Shown here: positions 35,061-47,321 of the stretch, one piece after another | How the letters are laid out: every line of letters starts with the position of its first letter | Numbering within the stretch: the first letter of the stretch is position 1 | NCBI GenBank assembly: GCA_035771175.1 | Contig: CM069598.1 | Location: 12,506,539-12,570,538 of the forward strand | DNA: 64,000 nucleotides | Reading direction: 5' to 3' | Origin: Paratinospora sagittata | Lineage: Eukaryota > Streptophyta > Magnoliopsida > Ranunculales > Menispermaceae | The notes under the pieces: model-generated | Database searches by the model: none | What the model was told of the DNA's origin: nothing | What the model saw: only the letters and a program-made list of their open reading frames with translations | Made by a program: the position numbers and the translations under genes

Positions 35061-36164
35061 TCAACAATTAAAAAATAACGAATAGAAACTCGAGAATAAA
35101 GTTGTAACAACAATATTTTTCTTTATGTGTATCTTCGTCCAATTGTAGAGGGACAAAAGATTAAATATATATAAAACATCAAAGCACACTATACATAATA
35201 CAACAAATAAATGTTTGCAATTAGCTTTAAATTAAGCGGAGACCTCCATAGAACTTAAATTTTTTTTTGATATCATGTTAAAAGTCACTTGACTTGATAG
35301 TTATTAATGTCATGTTTAATGTGCAAATTATATGTGCAATATAATCTAGTAATAGTTAAATGAACATTGAAAACTAAGGTTGCATTTGTTTCGGGATTTA
35401 AAAATAAAAATACAATAAATAAGTGCCAACCTTATTAAATAAATAAATAAAATAAAATAAAATTGTACAACAGTCATTCAAAGTATGAACATTAGTGGAG
35501 AATTATCAGCCAAAAACTTTTGATAGACTAAATTCCGTATTATAAAACTGAAATGTACACTACCAAAGAGTTGTCAGCTAGTTAGTTTATAAAATAATTA
35601 TCTTATATATATCAATTGGTTAAAGTTACTGAAAATAGGGATAACTTTCTTTTTTCTTTTTTGTTTTTTAAAGCAGATAACTTTGTTACTCATAACTTAT
35701 AATCATGTTATAAGAAGTTACTTACATGTAACCACAATATGAATCACATGTGAGAATGGCACATATATAGTCTATAGTCTACATCATTAAGACCCAAAAG
35801 AGAATAATTGCTAGTATCTGTGACTTACAAAAAAAGATTGTTTATAAATATTTAGCATACATCACTGTCATTTTAAAATATTTCCAAGTTTTCCACATGA
35901 AATCTCTAAAGAGAATTGCTAACATATGTGGCTTACAAATTAAAAAGAATATTTAGATATATTTAGCATACATCACTTTCATTTTTTAATATTTCCAGAA
36001 TCTTTCTCTATGCTAAATTCTAATGTGAAAATGATTTTAAATTAACACCCCCCCGAATTTGACCCCTTCATAAAGAAATAAAAGCAAATCAGACGTGCAA
36101 AAAGAGATTATATTCAATGCTTGTATTATTTTTAAAAGTGTAAGGTTACGTTGATAATAACTTG
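35061..36164. other. AT-rich intergenic DNA
   Basis: I see no gene. A further piece of the same tRNA-like family (GATATCATGTTAAAAGTCAC) is near 35270. A near-duplicated TTTAGCATACATCACT...CATTTT block occurs at 35850-35885 and 35955-35985. Confidence 0.4.
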
Positions 36165-36450
36165 ATATGCATTATTGACCTCTTATTTTATAGTTATAGC
36201 TTTTAAGTTAGGTGGTTTCTAATATGATATTAGACTTTTAGTTTTACTAGAGGTTTTGAGTTCAAGTCTTGTTATTTGCATTTGTATATTCTCTATTTAC
36301 ATAATTAATATTTTATTTCTTATATTTTTCTTGTTGGCTCTCAACGGGCAAGATGGAACTGTATGTGAAAGAGAATGTTGTTGATAACTTGGATATATAT
36401 TATTGAGCCCTTATTTTATAATTATAATTTTTAAATTAAGTGGTTTCTAA
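36165..36450 (+). repeat. tRNA-like repeat, with partial direct duplication
   Basis: The B-box-like GAGGTTTTGAGTTCAAGTC lies near 36248. The segment running from AACTTGATATGCATTATTGA to AGGTGGTTTCTAA at 36160-36222 recurs at 36380-36450 as AACTTGGATATATATTATTG to AAGTGGTTTCTAA. It is inverted relative to 34850-35060. Confidence 0.5.
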
Positions 36451-36549
36451 CAAAAATAATATAATTTTGTGGTAAATCTATCCACGAGCAAAACCTGCGC
36501 GATACAAACAATTTAATTTATATTTATACATACATAGATTCATTTAAAT

Positions 36550-36800
36550 TGCTGAGTTTGAACGCAGGAGAAGGTCACGGCGCCTAAATATGGTGCGCGC
36601 GTGTTTGAAATTGGGGTTGACTACATTAGCAAAGGCGGGGATTGAAAAGAGTCAACTCGTGGCCAATGACTGATGACAAAGCGGTCAACTTCACCCACGC
36701 TTTGTCTTCTTTTACCATTTTATTATATTATTATGTTTTGGCTGCCTCTCTTCCCACGTGCATATTCTCTCCTCCACGTGATCCCTTCCCTACATTACAG
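36550..36800. promoter_or_regulatory. Promoter-like island: W boxes and G boxes (candidate)
   Basis: Within about 230 bases there are TTGACT or GGTCAAC/AGTCAAC cores (36617, 36652, 36683), two CACGTG G-boxes (36754, 36774) and a GCGCGCGTG stretch, in otherwise AT-rich DNA. No convincing gene starts nearby, so this may be a detached promoter or chance. Confidence 0.3.
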
Positions 36801-39309
36801 ACCCATTCCCCATTGCCTATGTCCCCATCCCCCTCCCTTGCTTTTGTTATCTTTTCAAAGTACTCGACTCTAATTTGTCTTCTTCTACACCTCAAATTTA
36901 CATCATCATGATGTCACCATCTCATTTTCCGTTGGTAAATTCACATTCTTAAACCATTTATTTACTTATTTATTTACGTAGAAAATTCATATTTAATTAT
37001 GATCATTAACAAAACAGAGTAAAGGAAAAATAAAATTGTATTCTTCTGTTGCTAATCTCATTCAAACACCCTTTATATAGAGTCCGCTCAACTAACTAAT
37101 TAAAGACACTTGTCATGATTGAACTGTTAACAATCGTAACAGACTTCTAACAATACTGTAACATCCAAAACTATCTTAACTAATTGATGACACGTCACAC
37201 AGAAGTTGTTGTTGAGCTAGCGACATGTATATCACCTTCAAATATTCGTGGCTTCCTCAAAGCTATCTATGCTATGCTATGAGCTCTATATTCACATAAT
37301 TTTTTTTCTAAAAGTAATTCACACATTCAAGTAGGACCCAAGGGTGTAGGAGTCTTTCATTAGATCCTTGAGCCTATTTTGTCCCGACCTTAATATGTCT
37401 TAAAAGATTAATATATGGTTTAGCACAAATATATATATATATAAATCTCAAAAAATAAATAATGTGACGATTAGATAATTAAATGAAGAATGATGAAATG
37501 CACATATGCAGCAGCATAATCAAGGAGTTTGAAATATGTTCATCACCTTAAAGCTTAAAATTCGATAGATTAAATATGTAGTTTGGTAATTTATTGAAAA
37601 ACTTGGTCAGAAGCTTAATTCAGTAGTATTTTTTACAACTCATATGAGGTTGGCTATACACTGTTTTATCAAACGTAAAAATCTTTATACGAGGGATTAT
37701 GAGATATGCTCACATATTTTGTATATTTTTATAGCATGACTTTCTGCAGTCTCACTGGCTCAATTAATATGCGCCGTAATGTCAAAAAGTATTAATATAA
37801 AAGCTTAGCCTTCAAATGAAAATGTTTCTTTAATAAATAAAATATAACAAATTACAACAATAATTGAAGTCCGGGCAACTTAGTAATACTCCAAGAAAAA
37901 TATTGAGACAACAATAATTGTAACAAATTTTATATATTACTAATGAAACACAATAATAATTGCTACAAATTACTACCTATCAACTTTAAATTTTAATTTA
38001 TGAAAATAATATTTTTTTTGCTTAATAAAAATTATATTCTTTTCAATAAAATTATAAATTTAATGTAAAAAATTAACACATCATGTGAATAATAATTGGT
38101 GGAAGATTTCAGTCTTTTTAGCATTATTCAAATGAAATGAAAATACGTGTTTCATATTATTAGAATTTTATAATTATTAGTAATAATATATTATATTTAT
38201 ATCCTTCTACCATCCATGCCCCGCTTGAAACAAAACTAATTGCTAGTTTTTTTTTTTTTTTTGTTCAAGAAAACTACTTAGTTTACTTCACATTTAAAAT
38301 GACAAGAATGAAAGACAAATGATGGCTACCTTTCTTTATATATATTTCTAATGTTTGTGGTTCCCAACGTGTCATCTTCTTATGGCTCTTGTTAATTAAT
38401 TAGTGTGAAAAGAAAATGACATGGTCCATAACGTATTATTAACATGGATGACATGGTTGCTTATGTCATATTATCAAAATGGAGGGACATAAGGAAGATC
38501 CCATCAAGGCATCAACCCATGTGAAGACAAGCGATAGCTCCAAGCAGCACACATGTGGCAGAACTAATTTCTTTCGCGACCCATTTGTCCTCCTTTACAT
38601 TGAGTCAACCCTTTAGGTAATTGGCTTATTATATGTCGTAAATTCTCTGACTCAATAAACACCACTTTCCACATCCAATCACGTTGATTTCTAACCCCCC
38701 CTCGCCCCCCCACCCCTCCTTTTCTTTTTTTTTATATAACGTAATTCGTAAGGGTTCAAACTTAACACAACAAACCGGTGTTCAAATATCACGATTATTT
38801 TAATCATATCTTTCTGCAAAAGATATTAATTAAAGTGGGTGTAAAGTGAACTTATGGTTAAAGGGTGTTAATTGTTTAGTTAAAATTGATGTTAGGTTTG
38901 ATTTTTAATATGTTTAGTTTAGGTTATAGGTGAAAATTTGAAAACTGTAATTCGAACAAATTCAATCAAAATTAAAATCATAATTATAAAAAAAGATAGT
39001 TCTTTTGGTAAAATTATATTTTTTTATTAATTTTTATTTTAAGTAATTATTAATATGGATTAAACGTCTAAATTAATGAACTAAATCGACTTTGTTTGAT
39101 TAAATTTTGATTCATTTTAGTTAAATTTTTAAGTATTAAATCGACTTAAATTGAAGTGATGGAATACGTCATTTAAATGAGTTTGACATGTGATACAATA
39201 TATATATTTTTTATTTTTGTATTGAAAGAAATTATATAAGGAAGGAAAGAAAGAGGAGCAAGTGGTAAAAGTAGTCAAAAGGGCAATCTTGATTTACATT
39301 GACGGGGGG
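36801..39309. other. Intergenic DNA
   Basis: I see no gene. A poly-C tract (CCCCCCTCGCCCCCCCACCCC) lies at about 38695-38717. The rest is AT-rich low complexity. Confidence 0.4.
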
Positions 39310-39430
39310 TCAAGAAGTGTACGTGTGCGCCACGTCTAATGATTTACAGGTGGAACCTGTCACTATCGGGTTTTGACTCATTTGAAAGTGTGGGTCCCAC
39401 GTGTCGTGGCACGCGCGCGAGTGAGTGGTT
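39310..39430. promoter_or_regulatory. ABRE/G-box-rich GC island (candidate promoter)
   Basis: ACGTGTGCGCCACGTC (39321) and CCCACGTGTCGTGGCACGCG (39397) are clustered ACGT-core elements of the ABRE/G-box class, with TTGACTC and CCTTTTGACC (W-box-like) alongside. It is sharply GC-richer than its flanks. No gene can be assigned on either side. Confidence 0.35.
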
Positions 39431-41134
39431 CCTACCTTTTGACCCAGTGGGGACTCATCGTATCGGACCTCGTAAGCATGACGTCTGTGGTTGAAGTTTG
39501 AATCGCCACCTGCCGCCGCCTCTTGTTTCTTGAATTTGCATTTGGATATAATGAACCCCAACCCCCAAAAGAGTAGCCAACTCTTGACTCTTGAGGGCGT
39601 CAAAAGTTAATATAAGAAGTAACGACAACCGCTGCACTGTATTAATATCGTAGAACCCAACCACAAAACTCTCCTAGCCTCATTGAAATTGAGTATTTGA
39701 TGTTTTCCTTGTTATCAACACATATGAACATATGTTTTTGAGTGTTACGACAACAGTAGATAGAGGAGGAGACGCTATAACTTAGAGAACCTAATCAACC
39801 AACTACAAAAAGATACTTAACTCTAGAGGGTGTCAAAAGGATATAAGAACCAACAACGATCACTAACGTGGGACTAAACCCAATAGCAAACAAACATATG
39901 CCATGGAATAGTTGTATGACATTGATTTTGAATATTAAAACAAGCTAATTTGCAAATGCATTATATAAGTTGACATCCATAAAGTTTACACCCATAAGTA
40001 GCATTAAACTTTGTATGTTGTTTGCAAGCAATTTGATTGAAAAAAACTCAAGAATATGATACCTCCTCCAAATTAGTGAGGAATATATTAGGTGAATGGA
40101 GTAAAATTATATTTTTGGATATTTGTGTGACTAAGAAAGGCTATTAAATATTAGAAGAAAAATGAATTATCATGAAAACTGTATAATACACTAGTAATCC
40201 CTAATTAAAATACATAGAATATTCTAGAAACAATAATCACATCAACAATTTGTTTACCAAAATGTGCCCTAATTCTAACGTTCGATCTCTACATTTGAAT
40301 TAGTCGATGAACAATCTCAAGTGGAATGTAATATATTGCAAGCCTTAAAGTTAAGGGTTTGAATCCCACAGGTAATTTATCAAAAAAATAAATAATGAAG
40401 GTGGATCGAAGATGTATAAAAACAAAAAAATAAAAATTATTTTCTTTCCTTCAATTCTGTTATTATATTATTTTTATCCACAATAAAGAGATGTTGAAAT
40501 GCCAAATCTGACTTGAGTTTAGTCAAATTAAAAAAAAAAATATGAATTCATTCGAAAAAAAGAAGGTTATATGAGACATTAGGGAATTCAAACTATTTTA
40601 AAAAAGTTGACCTAAATCTTTGATTTGACTTTTAGGTTACCAAAGATTAAAAAAAGGAAAATGATTAATTAAATTATATGGTGGTAGCTCCTGAAAACGA
40701 TATATACTATTAAGATACTTCGCTTACACTCAAGGAAAAAATAAGAGAGAGAAAGTAATGGAAATGACCTAACAAACATTCCTTAGATTAATTCTTCCAA
40801 GTTGTTGAAAACTGGGTTGAAAGGTCAACCAAATATTACTATGGATTCAATTCAGTTCCACATAAAACCTTTGAATTTCTTAAAATATAGGATATTTTCG
40901 ATTGAGGGCGGCTCGTTGAACTTACACTCAAACCGAGCTATGTATCCAAGTTTTGACTCTTCTAAGTGAGCTTTTCCTGCTGGGAAATGGCGGCCCGATT
41001 TAGACTTAGCCACAGCTTTCCTTTTATAGGCAAACAAGGCGGCTCATCTTATTTAGATTTTTGGTAAAGCTTGCAGCTCTGATTTGCCTTCATGTCTTTT
41101 AGGTTGAGTTTAGTTATTTTATAGTTTAAAAATC

Positions 41135-41192
<58 letters not shown>

Positions 41193-43386
41193 CAAAAGTG
41201 AAATTTAGAAAATATTTTGAAATCATTTTAGAAAAGTAACTTATATTTTAAATAAAATCTTGAATTTTTATTTATTTATTTTTATGTTAAAGATACGTCA
41301 AACCTCCGTTGAATGTTGAAGATGTTGCACAATACACGTTCATCTTCAAAACATCAAAAAGAGCTTGGTGTCAACGTCACCCAACATACATAAAACAATT
41401 TTTTTTTTTAGTGTTTTTAAGTTTTTAGACATAGAAAGATTGTATTTAAATCATTAACCAAGTAGAGCCTTAATTCTCTCTGTTTGAAAAAAACAAGAAG
41501 AAGCTGTATTGTTTTCTTCTTCTTGTTATATATTAATAGCATCCAAATATTCTAATGATCATGTATGACACTTAATGAGACATTGAAAAGTATTGAATTC
41601 AGATCAAAACTAAACAAAGCCTTAATATCACTTTTTCTTCTTATCATATATTTAAATCCAAATATTCTATCGAATTTGCATTAGGGTCAATTAAGTTTTA
41701 ATGGAACATGGATATATATATATATAATATAATTCTTATGCTTATAAAATTATATCAATTGTAATTAGCATTCCTGTAACATGCGACAATTTGGTTGAGA
41801 GGAATAATGATAGTTAGAGGTGGTGACATGATCATGTGATCAATTGCAAAAATAACTTTAATTTGATAACACAATCATCATGCATTGTATATATAATGAG
41901 CAATACACTGGTATATTATTATGTGATCATAAAACATTTAAAAAATATATGAATGTAACTTTATTTTCAAGTGTATCTATGAAGGAACTCATTTTTGGGG
42001 TATGTTTATAATTGATCATTATATAAGTCTTTGTTCGGTGCAACATTAATTAAATTTGTTTCCAATTTTCTGAACCGAGCATGATGCAATTTGAAAATAC
42101 AGAATTAATATATGACATACAACTCAAGAAATGGTACAAAAAGGTTCTTTGAAAACAAGTATTTCCTAAAAAACAAACGCGCGTATTTGGTTAGACTGTT
42201 TTCAAAAAATTCAAAAAACTATTTTAAAACTTAATTTTGAAATTTATGCCAAAAACTAGAATACAAGAAAAAATTGTTTTTAATTGTCTTCTAAAAATGA
42301 TTTTTTTAAAAGCCTGCTTTTTAATAAGTAGATTTTAAAAGCAAACCATATATTCAAAGCCAAATGCTTTTTCATTGATTCAAACTAATCCAATCCCATC
42401 TCAATTTTATGTAATTTTCAATCTAATCTAAAGAAATTCATGATTATAACAAAATCAAACCTGACTCAAATTTAATTTTTATTACGTGTTGAAATTAATA
42501 ATTAATGGAATAATTTCTTTGCATTGTAAGTCATATTGATTTCTTCTAATTTATGCTCATCTCTATATGACATAAACACAGTCTTGTGTTATCGTCAAGG
42601 GTAGATTCACATATAAAAAAAAAGGCTATATATTTAACTTTGCTTATGGATCTTTAAGTAATGAAAACCTCAGATTAGTATGATTTTATATGGAATAAAA
42701 TCATATAAAAACTCTATTTTTAATTAGTCCTCACTATACCTTTAGGGTTTTTATTAGTATTTCCAACAAATTATACTCATTTTACTCATCATTCGGTTAT
42801 ATATTATTTTTTAGACTCTTAAAACTGTCCAAAAAAAAAAAAAGACTCTTAAAACTGACTACAAATCCAATACAAAAAGCTGTTAAATTCAATTTAGTCC
42901 AACGATAGACGAATAACCAGTTAAAATTACTTGGAGTAAACTTCATAGATTGATTTGAATTAAGTAGTCTTTGTTAACTATAATTGTAACATTTTAAAAA
43001 ATGGAGGGTAATGAAAATATTTTTAAGTTTTCTAGCTCTAATTGAAGTAGAAATGTAACCTCCACAAGAATAAGACAAAAAAAATCTGTTTATTATATTA
43101 GAGCTTAAACCTCTACCTATGATGAAAGTAGAAATGTTATTTGCAAGGGATGTACTTATGTATATATATATATTGGCACAATGGGCCTCCAAGCCTATGA
43201 GATTTGATCTTTACCCGCCAACATCGTTGGGATTGCTCTTGACCACCATATCATGTGACGAAGTGCTCAACGAGTGTGCTTAAAAAAGTAATAATGTTGT
43301 AGACAAGATTAAGCCTTACCGTAATTGGTAAAGGCCATTCCATAACAATTTGGAATATTAAAAGTTCAACTAACTAAAAACAACCT
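39431..43386. other. Intergenic DNA with microsatellite
   Basis: There is no recognisable gene. It holds an (AT)n microsatellite at about 41139-41188, a B-box-like AGGGTTTGAATCCCACAGG at 40356 that may be a SINE relic, and possible MITE-like ends near 42180 (GCGCGTATTTGGTTAGA) and 42350 (AAGCAAACCATATATTC). Confidence 0.4.
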
Positions 43387-43831
43387 TGATAGAATGTGAT
43401 ACACATTCTTTAACTCGTTGATTTACAAGAGTACCGAGAAAAAAGAAAAAATAAGATCAAAAATCTCAAATTCTATTAATACTCTATTCTAATAACTCAT
43501 ACAATCACCTTAAATAGGCAAAATTTACGACAATACTTCTAAACCGACTCGAATACTAAAAATAACAAAGTTAGCCAAAAATAGAAAATATCCTAAAGCC
43601 TATTTAAAAATAAAGATATCGTTATGTATATTGCGTAGCAACAAACATAATCAAAATCAGACTCTTCTATATCGAGTTATACTCGAAACAAAACTTTCCT
43701 AAGATAGTAAATTATCAAAAATAATAAATTAATGAAAAATAGTAGATTTACTCAAATTAGAACAATATAATAAAATAGGAAAACACTAATTTGAAATTTC
43801 CACAAACTTCAACTTTTATCATATTGCACCA
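43387..43831 (-). repeat. 3' LTR of deleted gypsy-like element
   Basis: It aligns along most of its length to 44653-45188 (CTCGTTGATTTACAAGA, AATCTCAAATTCTATTA, CGAGTTATACTCGAAACAAA). The left end is diverged, so 43387 is approximate. It lacks most of the AGTAAATT repeats of its partner. Confidence 0.75.
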
Positions 43832-44652
43832 TTTTCCCTATGTTAGAAAAAATTCGCCCTCGAATTTGCTGCATCACTGCTTGAGGTAGAACCATGGAAC
43901 AAAGTCTTGACTCGTAACTTCAAACACGCTTGCGACTACACTTTCGACGACCCTTTTGACACTTGCGATTGGGAACATCATTATAATTTTGAATATCCCT
44001 TGCCAAACGATCCTGAGTATTTGTTCACTTTGTCAACCACATTAGTTTATAGGACTTTGGATGTTTCTTTTACACTAATCTCAACGTTTGCAGTACTGCT
44101 TCATTAGAAACAACGTTTTTGCAACTACTCGAATCAGTCATGATTTCGTTGATTTTACCACCAATAATGCAAGTTGACCAGATGATATGTCGTAGCCAGC
44201 ACAAGGTGCTAAGCAAAGGCGTCAACCTACAAACAACGGACCAGTATCACCCTTTAGGGATTCTTTTGCATCAACTAAATAATTCTCACCATTATGCTCA
44301 GGTTCTTCATCTGTTGCTGCTACAACCTCATCTTTTTCGTTAGTTTCATCAGCATACTCATCAAATATTGGTGGAGCATCAAAAGGGTTATGAAAACCTT
44401 CTAAAGGATTTTCGATTTCGTCATCTAAATCAATTGTTGTAGGAGAAAAGATAAGATCTTTTGGGATATTAACCTTGTTCCCCAAATCTTATCGTCTATC
44501 CCCAACATGTACCACTTGGAAAAACGCAGCAGTTGGTTGCGCAACTGAGCTATCTGTCACTCAAGCTGTGTGAAATCGTCACGTCTATTCACTTCTTTGG
44601 GTTGGGCTTCTTGGACGCGTAGCAGAAGAACGAACGCGGCTTTGATACCAAC

Positions 44653-45188
44653 TGATGTAGGGCATGAATACGAAAGACAATAAACACACCTTCTCCAGCT
44701 CGTTGATTTACAAGAATACCGAAGAAAGAGGAAAAATAAAACCAAAAATCTCAAATTCTATTAAAACTCTATTCTAATAACTCATACAATTATGATCTTA
44801 AATAGGCAAAACTTACGAAATTACTTCTAAACCTACTCGAGTACTAAAAATAACAAAGTTAACCAAAAATAGAAAATATTCTAAGTCTTGTCTAGAAAGA
44901 AAGATATTGTGATGTATATCACGTAGCAACAAACAAAATCAAAATCAGAGTCTTTTATGCCGAGTTATACTCGAAACAAAACTTTTCTAAGATAGAAAAT
45001 TTACTAAAACTAGTAAATTATCAAAAGTAGTAAATTTACTAAAAACAGTAAATACCAAAAAAAGTAAGTTTACTAAAAATAGTAAATTATCGAAAATACT
45101 AAATTTGCTAATATTAGTAAAATATCATAAAATAAGAAAACATTAATTTGAGGTTTTCACAAATTTCAACTCTTATCACATTGCATCA
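44653..45188 (-). repeat. 5' LTR of deleted gypsy-like element
   Basis: TGATGTAGGGCATG...TTGCATCA gives TG...CA ends on both strands. Between about 44990 and 45130 an irregular repeat of AGTAAATTTACTAAAA / AGTAAATTATCAAAA units occurs at least six times, expanded relative to the other LTR. Confidence 0.8.
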
Positions 45189-46394
45189 CAATGTAAAACT
45201 AAAGGTTTGAAAAATGTAACCTTGGCGCGCTACATGCACTATATATGCCACTATCATATACAAAAGGTCAAAATAGTGTAATTATGATTTATTCTCTAAT
45301 ATCATTATAGTGAGAATTATTATTCTCAGTAATTATCTTCATTCAACTTAACAAAGTCTTTAATTTCGAACAATAGTTATCACAATATAATAGTAATCTC
45401 TTATATATATATATATTCCTTAATCTGTTATATATTCCTTTCTACAGTTGCTTTGACTATTGTTGTAATAGCTTTTTCTTTTTCTTGGGGTAAATGTAGT
45501 AGCTTTTTCAAGACAATTGTAATGGCTTATTCCCTTGAACAGGAATATTCCAAATTCATCAAGAAATGGCTCTAATTGAATGAAAAAGTATCCCCCTTTA
45601 AAAAAAGGAACTCCATAATTAAATACATTTAAATTTTATAGAAAAAAGAAAGAAAGAAAGTACTAGATGTAATAAGGAAGTACTAAATGTAACGATGCCT
45701 TAAAAATTGTACTTTTAAACTAATAATATTGAACTAATAAAATTGTACTTTTAAACTAATAATATTGAAGCTTATTCAACTAATAATATTGAAACCTTTC
45801 TTATGTATGACTAGTGTGCGTTCATATGTATTACATGTGATTTCTAGTTGCTATAAAAGATTTTAGTTTTTCCCATTAGTTGTTTTAGTTTTCTCATTAG
45901 TTTGTTGGCAAAATTAATATCATACATTTTAAAGGAATTAATTTTCTTTTTTTTTCTTTTTTTATTTAAATAAAATAGGATAAATGAAATAAATATTGTA
46001 ACTAAGGTGGGCTAAATTAGAAATGTTAATGAAAGCCTTGAATAGTGGGGGAATTTTGATAGTGGGGGGACAAAGATGAATTATTATTGAACTAAATATC
46101 CTTTATTTTAGTAAAATTATATTTTAAAATTTAAAACATCCATATAGTTTCAAAGGGTATTTTTGAAGTATTAACAAAAATAATCACACTGCCAGTTTAG
46201 AAAATTCTATTTGATGATAGTATTGATGGATAACGTATATATCAACTCAATTCTTTTATATACTTATTTGATTGAGAACATTCATTATTTTTATTTAAAA
46301 AGTTTTATAATTTGTGCAGTATGAGGATATTGCAAAACGGATCAAAACTACTCTAAGTCATAAATAGAGTAAAGATTAAAGATCACCTTCACAT
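45189..46394. other. Intergenic DNA with short tandem repeat
   Basis: There is no gene. AATTGTACTTTTAAACTAAT with the following AATATTGA occurs at about 45705 and 45741, with a partial third copy at about 45778. Confidence 0.5.
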
Positions 46395-46570
46395 ACCAAT
46401 GAATAGTTGGTTCAGCGGAAGAGGACTGAGTCCTAAAATCGTTCTTGTATAAAAGTTATAGGGTTTGATTTTTAGAAATGGGAGAGGTTTACCGTTTTAC
46501 TCCCGTCTCGAACATGGGTTAGTTTCGTGCTCAAAAGATAGGGGATACCTCGTCTATATATATATATAAG
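46395..46570 (+). repeat. SINE family copy 1 (candidate)
   Basis: AGTTGGTTCAGCGGAAGAGG (A-box-like) and AGGGTTTGATTTTTAG (B-box-like) are followed by GAGAGGTTTACCGTTTTACT, TCTCGAACATGGGTTAGT and AAAGATAGGGGATACC. The same order with the same spacings recurs at 51135-51299. Confidence 0.6.
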
Positions 46571-47191
46571 ATCATATGCAAACAGCAGTTTTTTTTTTAT
46601 TTAAAAAAGAGTATTTTATAAGTATAGTAAATCCAACATATCCAATATTATATTAACAATTAAAGGCTTAGTAAAAAAAAATTTGGAGTGAGCCAAAATT
46701 TCCAACGAGATTCGGCATTTTTGAACCGCGAGAAGCTTGGTTTCCATTTCGGTTGTAGGTGTAACCAACCCGCTATTAAGGATATAGCAGATCAAACGGC
46801 AGAAAATAACAAAAAAGAGACTCCACGGAAGTGTAGTAACTGTAATCAAATAATATTTTAGGACCAAACCTTTTGAATCAGGTGGATAAAAAGGCTCATT
46901 TCATCAGTAGATGAAGACGTGGCAATACAGTAGATTTCTCCCCATAAAAAAAATAAAAAAAAATAAAATTACATGTATAATGTTCATAATATCCAACCCC
47001 TTTCTTCACAAGGTATAATATTAAATTATAATAACTCAGATTTAATTTAAGAATAATAATAAGAAAGATGAAGATAATAAAAGGAAGACAAAAGCAAATT
47101 CCATTTTGAAATAAAACGTCAGTAATCATATCACTTAAATGTCAACCGGATTCCGGTCGTTTCTTCAGCTCCCGTACCACCAAACCGTCCG
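46571..47191. other. Upstream region of the bHLH gene
   Basis: No gene is seen. It probably contains the proximal promoter of the bHLH gene; ACCGGATTCCGGTCG at about 47144 is a short palindrome in it. Confidence 0.4.
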
Positions 47192-47202
47192 TATATAAAT
47201 AG
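47192..47202 (+). promoter_or_regulatory. TATA box of the bHLH gene
   Basis: TATATAAATAG is a strong plant TATA box about 120 bases before the ATG at 47322, giving a plausible leader of about 90-100 bases that is rich in CACA and A-runs. Confidence 0.7.
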
Positions 47203-47321
47203 CCCCAAGCTGATCAAGTGAATCACTTTCATCAAACGAACCACAGCACACACACAGCAACACAAAAGAAATTAAGGGAAAAAAAAACCCACGATTCATT
47301 TTTTCTTAATTATTTCTAGCC

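Larger units (their letters stand above)
43387..45188 (-). mobile_element. Internally deleted Ty3/gypsy-like LTR element
   Basis: Two related LTRs in direct orientation (about 43387-43831 and 44653-45188) flank only about 820 bp. Next to the right LTR, TTTGATACCA gives a minus-strand PBS TGGTATCAAA, so transcription runs on the minus strand. Internal sequence near the PBS encodes FTQLE*QIAQLRNQLLRF, coiled-coil-like as in gypsy gag starts, then an acidic stretch (NPFDAPPIFDEYADE). The far end has CAAATTCGAGGGCGAATTTTTT, like the end of gypsy pol. Everything between is lost, so it depends on other elements or is dead. Confidence 0.72.

Noticed and set aside
43907..44107. Plus-strand 66-codon frame
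   Set aside because: It lies antisense inside the deleted gypsy element, whose PBS shows minus-strand orientation.
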